From Azospirillum cavernae (GTDB lineage: Bacteria; Pseudomonadota; Alphaproteobacteria; Azospirillales; Azospirillaceae), in contig NZ_QYUL01000002.1 in the NCBI RefSeq assembly GCF_003590795.1, forward strand, positions 799,001-863,000: 64,000 bases of DNA, read 5' to 3'. Of this stretch, positions 39,371 to 48,929 are shown piece after piece. Every line of letters begins with the position of its first letter. Within the stretch, counting starts at the first letter, position 1. Below the pieces are notes generated by a model that was not told the DNA's origin, made no database searches, and saw nothing but the letters and a program-made list of their open reading frames with translations. The position numbers were made by a program, and so were the translations under genes.

Positions 39371-40063
39371 TCACCGGGGCGTCGGGATTCCCTCCGCCGC
39401 GCGCCATTCCTTCAGCATCGCCTGACGGCGGCGGGGGTAACGGGTGTCGGTGGGGGTCAGGGCGACGATGCGGTCGGTGCGGAAATGGCGGAAGGATTGA
39501 CGCAACTCGCACCAGGCCACCACCACCCGGACCCGGTCGAAAAAGCCAAGCGCGAAGGGCCAGATCACCCGGCGGCTTTCCGAACCGTCGCGGTCGCGGT
39601 AGGAGAGATCCAGCTTGTGTTCGGCGCGGATGGCTTGGCGGATGGCGGCCAACTCGGCGTCTCCGGCGGCGATGGGTTCGCCCGGCCCGACCAGCAGGGC
39701 CGACCCGTCCATCCCCTCGCGCCGGTCGGGCGGCAGAACCGCCGCGATCTTGGCCAGCGCGTTGCGCGCCGCGCCCGCCAAGCGGCTGTCGCCCCGGTCC
39801 ACCACCCAGCGGGATCCCAGAACCAGCGCCTCCACCTCCTCCTCGGTGAACATCAGGGGCGGCAGCAGGAAGCCGGGGCGCAGGACATAGCCGACCCCCG
39901 CCTCCCCCTCGATCCCCGCGCCCTGCCCTTGCAGGGTGGCGATGTCGCGGTAGAGCGTGCGCAGGCTGATCCCCAGCTCCGCCGCCAGCGTGGGGCCGCT
40001 GACCGGCTGGCGGTGGCGCCGCAGGATCTGCATCAAATCAAGAAGCCGTTCGGCGCGCGACAT
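39371..40063 (-). CDS. WYL domain transcriptional regulator (YafY family)
   Basis: The 230-aa protein starts MSRAERLLDLMQILRRHRQP with an HTH_11 winged helix (SGPTLAAELGISLRTLYRDI). AGVGYVLRPGFLLPPLMFTE is the linker and the WYL domain follows, with KLDLSYRDRDGSESRRVIWP and FALGFFDRVRVVVAWCELRQ. The W-Y-L core is replaced by variants (VVAWCEL), as is common in this subgroup. Members bind DNA in response to nucleic-acid or small-molecule ligands. It could control the VOC-EVE pair. Confidence 0.88.
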   Translation of the reverse strand: MSRAERLLDLMQILRRHRQPVSGPTLAAELGISLRTLYRDIATLQGQGAGIEGEAGVGYVLRPGFLLPPLMFTEEEVEALVLGSRWVVDRGDSRLAGAARNALAKIAAVLPPDRREGMDGSALLVGPGEPIAAGDAELAAIRQAIRAEHKLDLSYRDRDGSESRRVIWPFALGFFDRVRVVVAWCELRQSFRHFRTDRIVALTPTDTRYPRRRQAMLKEWRAAEGIPTPR

Positions 40064-40083
40064 CGCGGGTTTGCTCCTTCCGG

Positions 40084-40124
40084 CCCCCTCCCTAACCCTC
40101 CCCCGCTTGTCAGCGGGAGAGGGG
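40084..40124 (-). repeat. REP-like repeat, unit D
   Basis: The 41-nt unit C5-T-C3-TAA, CCCTCCCCCGCTTGTCAGCG, GGAGAGGGG has the same arms as unit C1 but its loop is TTGTCA rather than TTCG. It lies between the WYL gene start and the ybaK stop, so it may also end the ybaK transcript. Confidence 0.7.
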
Positions 40125-40140
40125 ACTGCCGCCGACCCGC

Positions 40141-40623
40141 TCAACCCGCCGTGATCGGGCAGACCGTCGCCTTGGCGATTCGGGCGAGGTCGGCGGGGGC
40201 CAGCAGGATTTGCAGGCCGCGCCGTCCGCCATTCACCACCATCTCGGCCAAGCCCTCGGCGCTGGCGTCCACGAAGGTCGGCAGGGGCTTTTTCTGGCCA
40301 AGCGGGCTGATGCCGCCGACCAGATAGCCGGTGGTTTTTTCGGCCAGGGCCGGATCGGCCAGATCGGCCTTCTTCACCTTGGCCGCCGCCGCGATGGCCT
40401 TCAAATCGAGCTTGGCCGCCACCGGGATCACGGCGCAGGCCAGCCCCTTCGGCTCCAACTGGACGATCAGGGTTTTGTAGACCAGCGCCGGATCCAGCCC
40501 CAGGGCGGCGGCGGCGTGCAGGCCGATGGCGTCGGCGGACGGGTCATAGTCGTATTCCATCAAGCGGAAGGCGACTCCCGCCGCCTTCGCCGCGTTGACC
40601 GCCGGTGTCACCTTCGCCGCCAT
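40141..40623 (-). CDS. ybaK: Cys-tRNA(Pro)/Cys-tRNA(Cys) deacylase YbaK
   Basis: The 160-aa cytoplasmic protein edits mischarged Cys-tRNA(Pro). TPAVNAAKAAGVAFRLMEYD starts the fold, ALGLDPALVYKTLIVQ holds the conserved YKTL motif, and CAVIPVAAKLDLKAIA follows. VGGISPLGQKKPLPTFVDAS is the YbaK/EbsC signature that sets it apart from ProX. At 160 aa the length is standard. The unit D repeat lies just downstream. Confidence 0.93.
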   Translation of the reverse strand: MAAKVTPAVNAAKAAGVAFRLMEYDYDPSADAIGLHAAAALGLDPALVYKTLIVQLEPKGLACAVIPVAAKLDLKAIAAAAKVKKADLADPALAEKTTGYLVGGISPLGQKKPLPTFVDASAEGLAEMVVNGGRRGLQILLAPADLARIAKATVCPITAG

Positions 40624-40654
40624 CGCTTCCCATCCATGAGACCGTCAGCCCGGA

Positions 40655-41317
40655 TCACTCGCCGCGCGAGGCCGGGTTGCCGATCATGGTCAGAAATTCA
40701 CGCCGGGTCGAGGGGTCGGTGCGGAAGGCCCCCAACATCCGGCTCGTCACCATGGTGACGCCGGTCTTGTGGACGCCGCGCGTGGTCATGCATTGGTGCT
40801 GCGCCTCGATCACCACAGCCACCCCTTCGGGCTGCAACACCTGATCGATGGTGTTGGCGATCTGCGCCGTCATCTTTTCCTGGATTTGCAGGCGCTTGGC
40901 GTAGGCCTCGACCAGACGGGCGAGCTTGGAGATGCCGACCACCCGGCGCTTGGGCAGATAGGCGACGTGGGCCTTGCCGATGATCGGCACCATGTGGTGC
41001 TCGCAATAGGATTCGACGCGGATGTCGCGCAGAATCACCATCTCGTCATAGCCGTCGGTCTCTTCAAAGGTGCGCTGGAGCAGATCGACCGGATCAACCG
41101 TGTAACCGGCGAAGAACTCTTCATAAGACCGGACCACGCGGTCGGGCGTGCCGACCAGCCCTTCGCGCGACGGGTCGTCGCCCGCCCAGCGCAGCAGGGT
41201 GCGCACCGCCTGTTCGGCCTCGTCACGGGATGGGCGAACGATCGCGGGCGCGGCGGCGCGCGGCAGGCCGGGGCCGGGAACCACATTCTCGGCGAGCGGG
41301 GTCTTGGAAGCCGTCAC
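40655..41317 (-). CDS. folE: GTP cyclohydrolase I
   Basis: The enzyme converts GTP to 7,8-dihydroneopterin triphosphate, the first step of folate synthesis. The 220-aa protein has [19 protein letters not shown], then [20 protein letters not shown], with the zinc cysteine and histidines. [20 protein letters not shown] and the second zinc cysteine in [15 protein letters not shown] follow; [20 protein letters not shown] closes the fold. The N-terminal 40 aa are variable. It is alone on its strand, 32 bp before ybaK. Confidence 0.97.
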   Translation of the reverse strand: MTASKTPLAENVVPGPGLPRAAAPAIVRPSRDEAEQAVRTLLRWAGDDPSREGLVGTPDRVVRSYEEFFAGYTVDPVDLLQRTFEETDGYDEMVILRDIRVESYCEHHMVPIIGKAHVAYLPKRRVVGISKLARLVEAYAKRLQIQEKMTAQIANTIDQVLQPEGVAVVIEAQHQCMTTRGVHKTGVTMVTSRMLGAFRTDPSTRREFLTMIGNPASRGE

Positions 41318-41542
41318 GGGGAAAACCTTTCGATGCTGGGCCGCAATCCCGGCGCCCGTCTGTCGTTGGGCGGCCCGGTCCGGCGTGTGCGCGTCGATAC
41401 GCGGCGAAGGCTGGCGTGGATCATCGGCTCAAGCCTGTTTGCGCAAATCCCGAGCCTTGACCCGCCAGCCGGTCGAGAGTCCAAAAATTGCACAAGTCCC
41501 ACAACTTTCAAGGGACCAAATGACCACAAAATCGCGGGGGCA

Positions 41543-41935
41543 TCAGTTGAGGCGCATCGGCTGGTGCGGGCTGTCCAGCGAAAAGGCGGGGATGGCGATG
41601 TCGAAGGCTTCGCCGTCGGCGTCTTCCATGCCGTAGCTGCCGACCATGATGCCCGACGGCGTGCCGAGCGGCGTGCCGCTGGTGTATTCAAAGGAGCCGC
41701 CCGGCTCCAACACCGGCTGTTCGCCGACGACTCCGGGGCCGCGCACCTCCTGCATCCGGCCCATGGCGTCGGTGATGCGCCAATGGCGGGTGCGCAGCCG
41801 AACCGTCTCCTCCCCCTCATTCTCGATGCGGACGTGGTAGGCCCAGACATAGCGGCCCTCGGTCGGGGCCGACTGGTCTTCCAGAAAAACGGGCTGGACG
41901 GTGACGCGGATCGCGCGGGTGACGGCGGTGTACAT
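41543..41935 (-). CDS. apaG: ApaG protein
   Basis: The 130-aa protein has a fibronectin type III-like beta fold. It starts [58 protein letters not shown] and [20 protein letters not shown] follow, then the family's [17 protein letters not shown]. ApaG is linked to Co2+ resistance and Mg2+ efflux in some bacteria, but the biochemical role is not known. Start at 41935 fits the family; 38 upstream codons do not. The gap to folE (225 bp) shows nothing clear. Confidence 0.95.
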   Translation of the reverse strand: MYTAVTRAIRVTVQPVFLEDQSAPTEGRYVWAYHVRIENEGEETVRLRTRHWRITDAMGRMQEVRGPGVVGEQPVLEPGGSFEYTSGTPLGTPSGIMVGSYGMEDADGEAFDIAIPAFSLDSPHQPMRLN

Positions 41936-42366
41936 CGGGTGGCCTAACAGGGCGACAGGAGCAACGACGATCACCATAAAGGCGGGTGTCCCCCACTGTC
42001 CAGACACCGACTCGCCCGCTCCGTCACCAGCCTGCGCAACCCTGGCCAACCCCCTTGGAAAGCCTGTGAAAAATCAGGGACGGCGGGTGGAGGCAGTCAT
42101 GCGTCTCATAGGGGTCAACATCGTCTTGCGCTGGGGGGGTGTGGGTGTTATATGCGCAATTGTCTGAAACGGCCCATGAGCCTACGCAATGTCTCGTTCG
42201 CACGCTCTTCGTATCCGACGACGGAGCCACGCCCCGCAAAACGCGGGTGCGGCCGTCCTTGGGTCGCGTGCGAACGCCAAAGGCCACAGCGGGACCTGAT
42301 CCCCACGGCCACCGGCGACGGCGCGACCCGCAGCAGAAGACCATTCTTCCCGCCGGGAGCCATCGC
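41936..42366. other. 431-bp gap between apaG and the GNAT gene
   Basis: The genes are divergent, so both promoters lie here. A short frame runs into the GNAT gene from 42139 but its predicted peptide (His/Arg/Pro-rich) looks non-coding. One candidate promoter is listed at 42126-42154. Otherwise I see nothing of note. Confidence 0.5.
42126..42154 (+). promoter_or_regulatory. Candidate promoter for the GNAT gene
   Basis: TTGCGC (42126-42131) and TATATG (42149-42154) are 17 bp apart, separated by a G-rich spacer. They lie about 210 bp before the ATG at 42367, so the leader would be long. Confidence 0.3.
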
Positions 42367-42975
42367 ATGATTATTACGGTTGAACAGCCCAAGCACGCCT
42401 GCGTCATCGAAGCCCTGCTCGACGCCTCCTTTGGGCCTGACCGTTTCAAAAAAACCGCCTATCGGCTGCGGGACGGCATCGACTCGATCCCCGAGTTGAA
42501 CCTCGTCGCCATCGACCATGACGAGCATGGTCATGAAGTCCTGCGGGGCACCATCCGCTATTGGCCGATCATGGTCGGCGCCACCCCGTCGATCATGCTT
42601 GGCCCCATCGCCGTGTCGGGCGATCTCCAGGGCGGCGGTTTGGGCAGCAAGATGATCCGCATGAGCCTGAACAAGGCGGTGGCCTTGGGCTACAAATCGG
42701 TGATCCTGGTCGGCGACGCCCCTTATTACGAGCGGTTCGGCTTCACGCGGGCGCTGACCATGGGCATGCAGATGCCCGGCCCGGTGGACATGAACCGGCT
42801 GTTGGGTCTGGAACTGGTCGACGGCGCGCTGGACGGCGTGGCGGGCATGATTGGTCGGGTCCCGCCGCAGGGCGTCACGCTGGTTCCCGAGATTGAAGAG
42901 GCGGCCCCGCTGTCTTTTCTCTTCTCCCGGACCTGGCGGGATCGGATGTGGTCGGACGCCGCCAGCGCGGCGTGA
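42367..42975 (+). CDS. GNAT family N-acetyltransferase
   Basis: The 202-aa protein starts MIITVEQPKHACVIEALLDA and has the acetyl-CoA loop GPIAVSGDLQGGGLGSKMIR (variant Q/RxxGxG/A) near residue 80. GYKSVILVGDAPYYERFGF follows, a match to the YhbS/N-acetyltransferase subgroup. The C-terminal 60 aa (LGLELVDGALDGVAGM) form an extra segment found in this subgroup. The substrate cannot be predicted. It precedes miaB on the same strand by 234 bp, with a hairpin terminator in between. Confidence 0.88.
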   Translation: MIITVEQPKHACVIEALLDASFGPDRFKKTAYRLRDGIDSIPELNLVAIDHDEHGHEVLRGTIRYWPIMVGATPSIMLGPIAVSGDLQGGGLGSKMIRMSLNKAVALGYKSVILVGDAPYYERFGFTRALTMGMQMPGPVDMNRLLGLELVDGALDGVAGMIGRVPPQGVTLVPEIEEAAPLSFLFSRTWRDRMWSDAASAA

Positions 42976-43060
42976 GGTTGTCGGCCCTGACCGGGACGGC
43001 GCAGGCTGATCCTGTTGGGACGGAAGAGTGTTGGGCCGAAGAACGCGGGGCGGACGGGCA

Positions 43061-43090
43061 TTGACTCGCTTTGCCCCGCCCGTGCTACCA
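43061..43090 (+). promoter_or_regulatory. Candidate promoter before miaB
   Basis: TTGACT (43061-43066) is followed 18 bp later by CTACCA (43085-43090). It lies upstream of the hairpin at 43127 and about 120 bp before the miaB start. Confidence 0.35.
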
Positions 43091-43126
43091 TCTTGCTTCA
43101 CAGCGACGCCGATTGAACGGCGACTC

Positions 43127-43165
43127 GCGCGCCACGCCATGCCGCGTGGCGCGCTGTTTGTTTTT
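43127..43165 (+). terminator. Intrinsic terminator or attenuator upstream of miaB
   Basis: GCGCGCCACGC (43127-43137) pairs perfectly with GCGTGGCGCGC (43144-43154), and the stem is followed by TGTTTGTTTTT. It ends transcription from the GNAT gene, 150 bp upstream, or it attenuates a miaB transcript from the TTGACT promoter. Confidence 0.75.
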
Positions 43166-43209
43166 GCGCCGGGCGTTTCGACGCCGGCTTTTGTGCGGAA
43201 GGGTGCGGG

Positions 43210-44601
43210 TTGAGCAAGAAGCTGTTCATCAAGACGTGGGGCTGCCAGATGAATGTCTACGACTCCGCCCGGATGGCGGATGTCCTGGCGCCGCTGGGTT
43301 ATCGTCCGGTCGATGAGCCGGACGGCGCCGACATGGTGATCCTCAACACCTGCCACATCCGCGAAAAGGCGGCGGACAAGGTCTTTTCGGAATTGGGACG
43401 CTTGCGCATCCTAAAGGATGAAAAGGCCAGCGCCGACGATGGCAAGATGATCCTCGCCGTCGCCGGTTGCGTCGCCCAGGCCGAGGGTGAGGAAATCGTC
43501 GCCCGCGCGCCTTATGTGGACATGGTGTTCGGCCCGCAGACCTACCACACCCTGCCGGAAATGGTCGCCAAGGCCAGCCGCGCGGCGGGCAGCGTGCTGA
43601 ACACGGATTTCCCGGCGGAGTCGAAGTTCGATTTCCTGCCGGAAGAGGCGACCAGCCAGGGCGTTTCCGCCTTTCTGGCGGTGCAGGAAGGGTGCGACAA
43701 GTTCTGCACCTTCTGCGTCGTGCCCTACACGCGCGGCTCCGAATTCTCCCGCCCGGCGGACCAGATTTTGGTCGAGGCCAAGCGGCTGGTGGCAAGCGGC
43801 ACGCGGGAAATCAGCCTGCTTGGCCAGAACGTCAACGCCTGGCACGGCGACGGTCCCGACGGATCGACCTGGGGGCTGGGCCGTTTGATCCGCTCCTTGG
43901 CGGAGATCGACGGGCTGGCGCGCATCCGCTACACCACCTCGCACCCGCGCGACATGGACGACGAGCTGATCCGCGCCCACGCCGACGTGCCGCAACTGAT
44001 GCCTTACCTGCATCTGCCGGTTCAGTCTGGGTCGGACCGCATTCTGGCGGCGATGAACCGCAAGCACAGCGCCGACGATTACCGCCGTCTGGTGGACCGG
44101 CTGCGCGGGGTCAACCCGGATCTGGCGCTGTCCAGCGACTTCATCGTCGGCTTCCCCGGCGAAAGCGACGCCGATTTCGCGGCGACGCTGAAGCTGGTGA
44201 CGGAGGTCGGCTACGCTCAATCCTATTGCTTCAAATACAGCCCGCGTCCGGGAACCCCGGCGGCGCTGGAAAGCGCGCAGGTGCCCGAAGACGTGAAGGA
44301 GGCCCGCTTGCAGGCTCTCCAACAGCTCATCGGCGCGCAGCAGGTCGCCTTCAACCAGGGCTTCGTCGGGCGGACCATGCCGATTCTGTTCGACCGCAAG
44401 GGCCGCCGTCCCGGCCAATTGCTGGGCCGCAGCCCATGGATGCAGTCGGTCCACGCCGAGGCGAACGAGCGGCTGCTCAACAGCATCGTCGAGGTGCGGA
44501 TCGACGACGCCCGGCCCAACAGTCTGGCGGGCAGCGTCGTCACCGGCGATTACGCCTCGACCGCGCACAACCCTGTCCATGCTCTGGAGGCACGCGCTTG
44601 A
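43210..44601 (+). CDS. miaB: tRNA-2-methylthio-N6-isopentenyladenosine37 methylthiotransferase
   Basis: This radical SAM enzyme adds the methylthio group to i6A37 in tRNA. The 463-aa protein starts at TTG. The N-terminal UPF0004 domain has [33 protein letters not shown] and [12 protein letters not shown] (three cysteines for the auxiliary cluster). The radical SAM motif is [40 protein letters not shown] and [15 protein letters not shown] follow, with a C-terminal TRAM domain. phoH starts within its last codons. Confidence 0.97.
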   Translation: MSKKLFIKTWGCQMNVYDSARMADVLAPLGYRPVDEPDGADMVILNTCHIREKAADKVFSELGRLRILKDEKASADDGKMILAVAGCVAQAEGEEIVARAPYVDMVFGPQTYHTLPEMVAKASRAAGSVLNTDFPAESKFDFLPEEATSQGVSAFLAVQEGCDKFCTFCVVPYTRGSEFSRPADQILVEAKRLVASGTREISLLGQNVNAWHGDGPDGSTWGLGRLIRSLAEIDGLARIRYTTSHPRDMDDELIRAHADVPQLMPYLHLPVQSGSDRILAAMNRKHSADDYRRLVDRLRGVNPDLALSSDFIVGFPGESDADFAATLKLVTEVGYAQSYCFKYSPRPGTPAALESAQVPEDVKEARLQALQQLIGAQQVAFNQGFVGRTMPILFDRKGRRPGQLLGRSPWMQSVHAEANERLLNSIVEVRIDDARPNSLAGSVVTGDYASTAHNPVHALEARA

Positions 44602-45626
44602 ACGGCCAGCCTGATCGGCGGATCGACGTTCAGTTTGACGACAACCGGCTGCTGCCGATGCTGTACGGGGAGCATGACCGCCACCTCGCGCGGATCGAGG
44701 CGCTGTTGGGGGTGTCGCTGACCTCGCGCGGCAACACGCTGATCGTCTCCGGCCCGTCCGACGCCGCCGACGCGGCGCGCTCGGCCCTGAACGCGCTGTA
44801 CGCCCGGCTGAGCCGGGGGTTGCCGGTGGGGGCCGGGGAAATCGACGCCGCCGTCCGCATGGCGACCTCCGACACCGATGAGGAAACCCGCTTGCAGACC
44901 TTGGCGACGGTGGCCTCGACCGAAATCACCCTGCGCACCCGGCGGCGCGGCTCGATCACCGCGCGCTCGCCGATGCAGGCGGCCTATCTCCAGGCGCTGG
45001 CGGAAAGCGAGCTGGTGTTTGGGTTGGGACCGGCGGGCACCGGCAAGACCTATCTGGCGGTGGCGCAGGCGGTGGCCCTGCTGACCACGGGTCAGGTGGA
45101 CCGCATCATCCTGTCGCGCCCGGCGGTGGAGGCTGGGGAGCGGTTGGGCTTCCTGCCCGGCGATCTGAAGGACAAGGTCGATCCCTATCTGCGCCCGCTC
45201 TACGACGCGCTGCACGACATGCTGCCCACCGAACAGGTGAAGAAGCGGCTGGAATCGGGCGAGATCGAAATCGCTCCGCTGGCCTTCATGCGCGGGCGGA
45301 CGCTGGGCAACGCCTTCGTCATTCTGGACGAGGCGCAGAACACCACGCCGATGCAGATGAAGATGTTCCTGACCCGTCTGGGCGAGGGCGGGCGGATGGC
45401 CGTGACCGGCGACATCACCCAGATCGACTTGCCCACCGGGGCCAGATCGGGCCTGCGCGACGCCATGGAGATCCTGAAGGGGGTCGAGGGCGTGCGCTTC
45501 GTCCAATTCACCGACGCCGACGTGGTCCGTCACCCGATGGTGGCGCGCATCATCCGCGCCTATGACCGGGCCGACGCGCAGCGCGCGACGACGGCGGCCC
45601 CCCGCGCCTGGGAGAACGCGCGATGA
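44598..45626 (+). CDS. phoH: PhoH family ATPase
   Basis: The 342-aa protein starts at TTG overlapping the miaB stop. An N-terminal KH-like part is followed by the ATPase domain with Walker [17 protein letters not shown] near residue 142 and [20 protein letters not shown]. Walker B is [16 protein letters not shown], and [20 protein letters not shown] is the final motif. Despite the name, PhoH proteins next to ybeY are linked to RNA metabolism. It forms the miaB-phoH-ybeY-corC-lnt run common in alphaproteobacteria; the start codons overlap. Confidence 0.95.
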   Translation: MNGQPDRRIDVQFDDNRLLPMLYGEHDRHLARIEALLGVSLTSRGNTLIVSGPSDAADAARSALNALYARLSRGLPVGAGEIDAAVRMATSDTDEETRLQTLATVASTEITLRTRRRGSITARSPMQAAYLQALAESELVFGLGPAGTGKTYLAVAQAVALLTTGQVDRIILSRPAVEAGERLGFLPGDLKDKVDPYLRPLYDALHDMLPTEQVKKRLESGEIEIAPLAFMRGRTLGNAFVILDEAQNTTPMQMKMFLTRLGEGGRMAVTGDITQIDLPTGARSGLRDAMEILKGVEGVRFVQFTDADVVRHPMVARIIRAYDRADAQRATTAAPRAWENAR

Positions 45627-46168
45627 CCGAGGCTGAGAACGGCATGGACACTCCTGACACGGCTGCCCCTGAGCTTGAGGTGTGCGTTTCACGTGAAGCG
45701 GGCGCCTGGCCGGACGGCGCCGAGGCGCTGGCCGAACGCGTCGCCTACGCCACGCTGGCCGCCAGCTACCCGCCCGACGACGGCCCCGCCGAATTGTCGG
45801 TGGTGCTGGCCGACGACGCGCTGGTCCAGCAGCTGAACCGCGACTATCGCGGCAAGGACAAGCCGACCAACGTGCTGTCCTTCGCCCTGACCGAAGCCGA
45901 AGAGCCGGAGCTGGAGGAGGGCGCGCCCGTCCTGCTGGGCGACGTCATTCTGGCCTATGAGACGGTTCAGCGCGAAGCCGCCGAGCAAAACAAAAACCCA
46001 GACGATCATTTGACCCATCTTGTCGTGCATGGTGTTTTGCATCTTCTGGGGTACGATCACGAAACGGACGACGAGGCCGAAGAGATGGAGGCGCTGGAAA
46101 CCCGGTTGCTCGCCACCCTTGGCATCGCCGACCCCTACGCCGTCAACCATGAACCGCCGGACCAATGA
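45623..46168 (+). CDS. ybeY: Endoribonuclease YbeY
   Basis: YbeY is a zinc-dependent RNase for 16S rRNA maturation and ribosome quality control. The 181-aa protein has LNRDYRGKDKPTNVLSFAL, LLGDVILAYETVQREA and the zinc motif HLVVHGVLHLLGYDHETDDE (H3xH5xH). The N-terminal 35 aa are non-conserved and contain a parS-like site read as VSREA. The C-terminal 15 aa are also variable. It overlaps phoH and tlyC by 4 bp each. Confidence 0.96.
   Translation: MTEAENGMDTPDTAAPELEVCVSREAGAWPDGAEALAERVAYATLAASYPPDDGPAELSVVLADDALVQQLNRDYRGKDKPTNVLSFALTEAEEPELEEGAPVLLGDVILAYETVQREAAEQNKNPDDHLTHLVVHGVLHLLGYDHETDDEAEEMEALETRLLATLGIADPYAVNHEPPDQ
45685..45700. promoter_or_regulatory. parS: parS-like site 5, inside ybeY
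   Basis: CGTTTCACGTGAAGCG matches 13 of 16 consensus positions, with the core GTTTCACGTGAA intact. It lies 30.7 kb from parB and is read as Val-Ser-Arg-Glu-Ala. It is the weakest of the five. Confidence 0.45.
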
Positions 46169-47097
46169 GCGAAATTTCCGACAGTCGCACGCCCCGTGAC
46201 GACGGGGCCGAAGACCATCATTCCCTGGGCCATCTGTTCAAGGGATGGCTCCGCACGGTCATGGGGGGGCGCGGCGATTCCTCGCTGCGCGCCACCATTG
46301 AGGAATTGATCGACGATTCCGACAGCGCGGAAGAATCCGTGGGGGCGGGCGAACGCGCGCTGCTCACCAACATTTTGAAGCTGCGCGGGCGCACGGTCGC
46401 CGACGTCATGGTGCCGCGCGCCGACATCGTCGCGCTCGACATTGAGACGCCCTTTCCCGCGCTGATTCAGAAGATCGCCGAAGAAGGCCATTCGCGGCTG
46501 CCGGTGTTCCGCGAGACGCTCGACGACGTGATCGGCGTCATCCACATCAAGGATGTGCTGACGATCATGGCGCGCCAAGCGCTGGGCGAAGGCGCCGACG
46601 CCGATTTGCAAAGCATCGTCCGCGAGGTGAAGATCGTCGCCCCGTCGATGCGGGTGCTCGACCTGCTGGTCGAGATGCGGCAGAGCCGCAGTCATCTGGC
46701 TCTGGTGGTGGACGAGTTTGGCGGCATCGACGGGCTTGTCACCATCGAGGATCTGGTCGAGGAAATCGTCGGCGAGATCGAGGACGAGCATGACGAGGCC
46801 GCCGCCCCCCGGCTGGACGAACGGCCCGACGGCAGCCTGATCGTCGACGCCCGCCTGCCCATCGAGGATTTCGAGGAGCGCGTCGGCCCGGTTCTGACCG
46901 ACGAGGAGCGCGAGGACATCGACACGCTGGGCGGCTTGGTCGTCTCGCTGGCGGGCCGCGTGCCAGCCCGGGGCGAATTGCTGACCCATCCGTCGGGTCT
47001 GGAGTTCGAGATCATCGACGCGGATTCCCGGCGTCTGAAGCGGTTGCGCGTGCGCAACGCCCCGGCGAACATGTCGGCGCTGGCTGAAACCGCCTGA
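46165..47097 (+). CDS. tlyC: CBS domain protein, CorC/TlyC (haemolysin) family
   Basis: The 310-aa soluble protein has two CBS domains, first with VADVMVPRADIVALDIETPF and SRLPVFRETLDDVIGVIHIK, then DLLVEMRQSRSHLALVVDEF with FGGIDGLVTIEDLVEEIVGE. The C-terminal CorC_HlyC transporter-associated domain has DARLPIEDFEERVG and DTLGGLVVSLAGRVP. There is no membrane DUF21 part, as in CorC. The family is linked to magnesium and cobalt efflux or haemolysin; the role is not certain here. It lies between ybeY and lnt. Confidence 0.92.
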   Translation: MSEISDSRTPRDDGAEDHHSLGHLFKGWLRTVMGGRGDSSLRATIEELIDDSDSAEESVGAGERALLTNILKLRGRTVADVMVPRADIVALDIETPFPALIQKIAEEGHSRLPVFRETLDDVIGVIHIKDVLTIMARQALGEGADADLQSIVREVKIVAPSMRVLDLLVEMRQSRSHLALVVDEFGGIDGLVTIEDLVEEIVGEIEDEHDEAAAPRLDERPDGSLIVDARLPIEDFEERVGPVLTDEEREDIDTLGGLVVSLAGRVPARGELLTHPSGLEFEIIDADSRRLKRLRVRNAPANMSALAETA

Positions 47098-47112
47098 CGA
47101 TCCCGTTTTTGT

Positions 47113-47166
47113 CACACCCCCGCGCCGTCCATCCCGACCAGGATTTGACGGAGCGGGGTTGTGTTT
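47113..47166 (+). terminator. Hairpin between tlyC and lnt
   Basis: CACACCCCCGC (47113-47123) pairs with GCGGGGTTGTG (47153-47163) with one mismatch, and inside it CCGTC (47125-47129) pairs with GACGG (47147-47151). A TTT run follows. It ends 19 bp before the lnt ATG, so it may be a partial terminator or attenuator. Confidence 0.5.
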
Positions 47167-47185
47167 GTCATGAGCGGCGCCATTT

Positions 47186-48850
47186 ATGGACCGCATCGCA
47201 TCCGCCGTTCCCGGAGTTCTTGTTGTGACCGTCCTTGATACGGCGCCCAATCCGTCGTGGCTGGGCCGCGCGCGCGCGTTCCTGCTGTCCTTGAGCGGAT
47301 GGCGGCGCTGGGCGATGGCCGCCGCGCTGGGTGGGCTGGCGACCTTCGCTTTGCCCCCGGCCTACGCGCTGCCCGTTCTGTTGATCGCCTTTCCCGGCTT
47401 GATCTGGCTGCTGGACGGGGCGACGTCCGGTCGCCGGGCCTTCGCGGTCGGCTGGTTCTTTGGCTTTGGCCATCACCTGTTGGGGCTGTATTGGATCAGC
47501 GCGGCGCTGTTCACCGACATCGACCAATTCTGGTGGGCCTTGCCCTTTTCGGCGGTTGGGCTGCCGGTGCTGCTGGGGCTGTTCACCGGGACGGCGGGCT
47601 GGCTGTTTCACGTCTTGCGCGCGCGCGGCTGCGGCGGTGGGCTGGCCGGGCCGCTGCTGTTCGCCGGGTGCTGGGCGCTGCTGGAATGGCTGCGCGGCCA
47701 TGTGTTCACCGGCTTTCCATGGAACCTAATCGGCTATGGCTGGGTTGACGTCTTGCCGGTTCTGCAAAGCGTGTCGCTGGTCGGAATTTACGGGCTGTCG
47801 CTGCTGACGGTGTTGGCGGCGTCCCTGCCCGCCGCGCTGGCCGATCCGACGGTAAGACCGACGCGGGCCTGGGCGGCGTTCGCCGCCGGGTTGGCGCTGT
47901 TCGTCGCGCTGGGCGGTTGGGGAAGCTGGCGGTTGGCCACGGCGTCCGACGCGGTGGTTCCGGGCGTGCGGCTGCGGCTGGTCCAGGCGGCCATCGACCA
48001 GAAGCTGAAATGGGCCAATGGCCAACGTGAAAAGAATGTTCAGGAGAATCTCGATCTTTCCGCCCTGCCCGCGTCCGAGCCGATCACCCACATCATCTGG
48101 CCGGAAACCACGGTTCCCTTCTTCATCGAGCGCGACGCCCGGATCCGGCAGGTGTTGGGATCGGTGACGCCGTCCGGCGGCTTGCTCATCACCGGGGCGC
48201 CGCGTTCGGAAACCGGCGCGGACGGGCAATGGCGCTATTACAACAGCTTGATCGCGGTGGACGGCAGCGGCGCCGTGGCGGGAAGCTACGACAAGGCCCA
48301 TCTGGTGCCGTTTGGCGAATACATGCCGCTGCGGCGTTGGATGCCGGTCGGCGCCATCGCGGGCAACGGCGCCGAATTCTCGCCCGGTCCCGGCCCGAAG
48401 ACGCTGCGCTTGGCCGGGTTGCCGCCCGTCAGCCCGCTGATCTGTTACGAGGGGATCTTCCCCGGCGCCGTCACCGACCCGACCGACCGGCCGCAATGGC
48501 TGCTGAATCTCACCAACGACGCTTGGTACGGCCACACCGCCGGTCCTCATCAGCATTTCGCCATCAATCAGGTGCGCGCCGTGGAAGAGGGTTTGCCGCT
48601 GGTTCGCGTCGCCAATACGGGTATTTCCGGGCTGGTGGACGCCTATGGCCGTGTGAGACAGTCACTCGGGTTGGGGGAACGCGGGATCATCGATACCACG
48701 TTGCCGAAAGCGCCGGACGGAACCACTCTTTATAGCCGTGCTGGGGATTGTCTCTTCGGCTTCGGGCTTGCCGCGTGTTTTCTTGTTTCCGCTTTCGCCC
48801 GACGCGATCCACGAGGCGCAGATCTGAGCAAATTTTCTCCTTTGACATAA
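47186..48850 (+). CDS. lnt: Apolipoprotein N-acyltransferase
   Basis: The inner-membrane enzyme adds the third acyl chain to lipoproteins. The 554-aa protein has about seven hydrophobic segments (residues about 30-225 and one at the C-terminus) and a periplasmic nitrilase-like domain. That domain has the catalytic residues in IIWPETTVPFFIE (Glu), GSYDKAHLVPFGEYMP (Lys) and SPLICYEGIFPGAV (Cys). NLTNDAWYGHTAGPHQHFA and RVANTGISGLVDAYGRV are family motifs. The xre gene follows 79 bp later. Confidence 0.96.
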   Translation: MDRIASAVPGVLVVTVLDTAPNPSWLGRARAFLLSLSGWRRWAMAAALGGLATFALPPAYALPVLLIAFPGLIWLLDGATSGRRAFAVGWFFGFGHHLLGLYWISAALFTDIDQFWWALPFSAVGLPVLLGLFTGTAGWLFHVLRARGCGGGLAGPLLFAGCWALLEWLRGHVFTGFPWNLIGYGWVDVLPVLQSVSLVGIYGLSLLTVLAASLPAALADPTVRPTRAWAAFAAGLALFVALGGWGSWRLATASDAVVPGVRLRLVQAAIDQKLKWANGQREKNVQENLDLSALPASEPITHIIWPETTVPFFIERDARIRQVLGSVTPSGGLLITGAPRSETGADGQWRYYNSLIAVDGSGAVAGSYDKAHLVPFGEYMPLRRWMPVGAIAGNGAEFSPGPGPKTLRLAGLPPVSPLICYEGIFPGAVTDPTDRPQWLLNLTNDAWYGHTAGPHQHFAINQVRAVEEGLPLVRVANTGISGLVDAYGRVRQSLGLGERGIIDTTLPKAPDGTTLYSRAGDCLFGFGLAACFLVSAFARRDPRGADLSKFSPLT

Positions 48851-48869
48851 GGGAAAGGGAGCGGTGGGC

Positions 48870-48898
48870 TTGACTGCATACGTGGATATGCCATATCA
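48870..48898 (+). promoter_or_regulatory. Candidate promoter of the XRE gene
   Basis: TTGACT (48870-48875) and TATCAA (48894-48899) are 18 bp apart. Transcription would start near 48906, which favours the ATG at 48930 over the GTG at 48864. Confidence 0.35.
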
Positions 48899-48929
48899 AA
48901 GTTGCACAACTGTTACAGGGATTAGCCAG

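Noticed and set aside
47604..47619. TGTTTCACGTCTTGCG in lnt as a parS site
   Set aside because: Only the left half matches; the palindrome is broken after CACGT.
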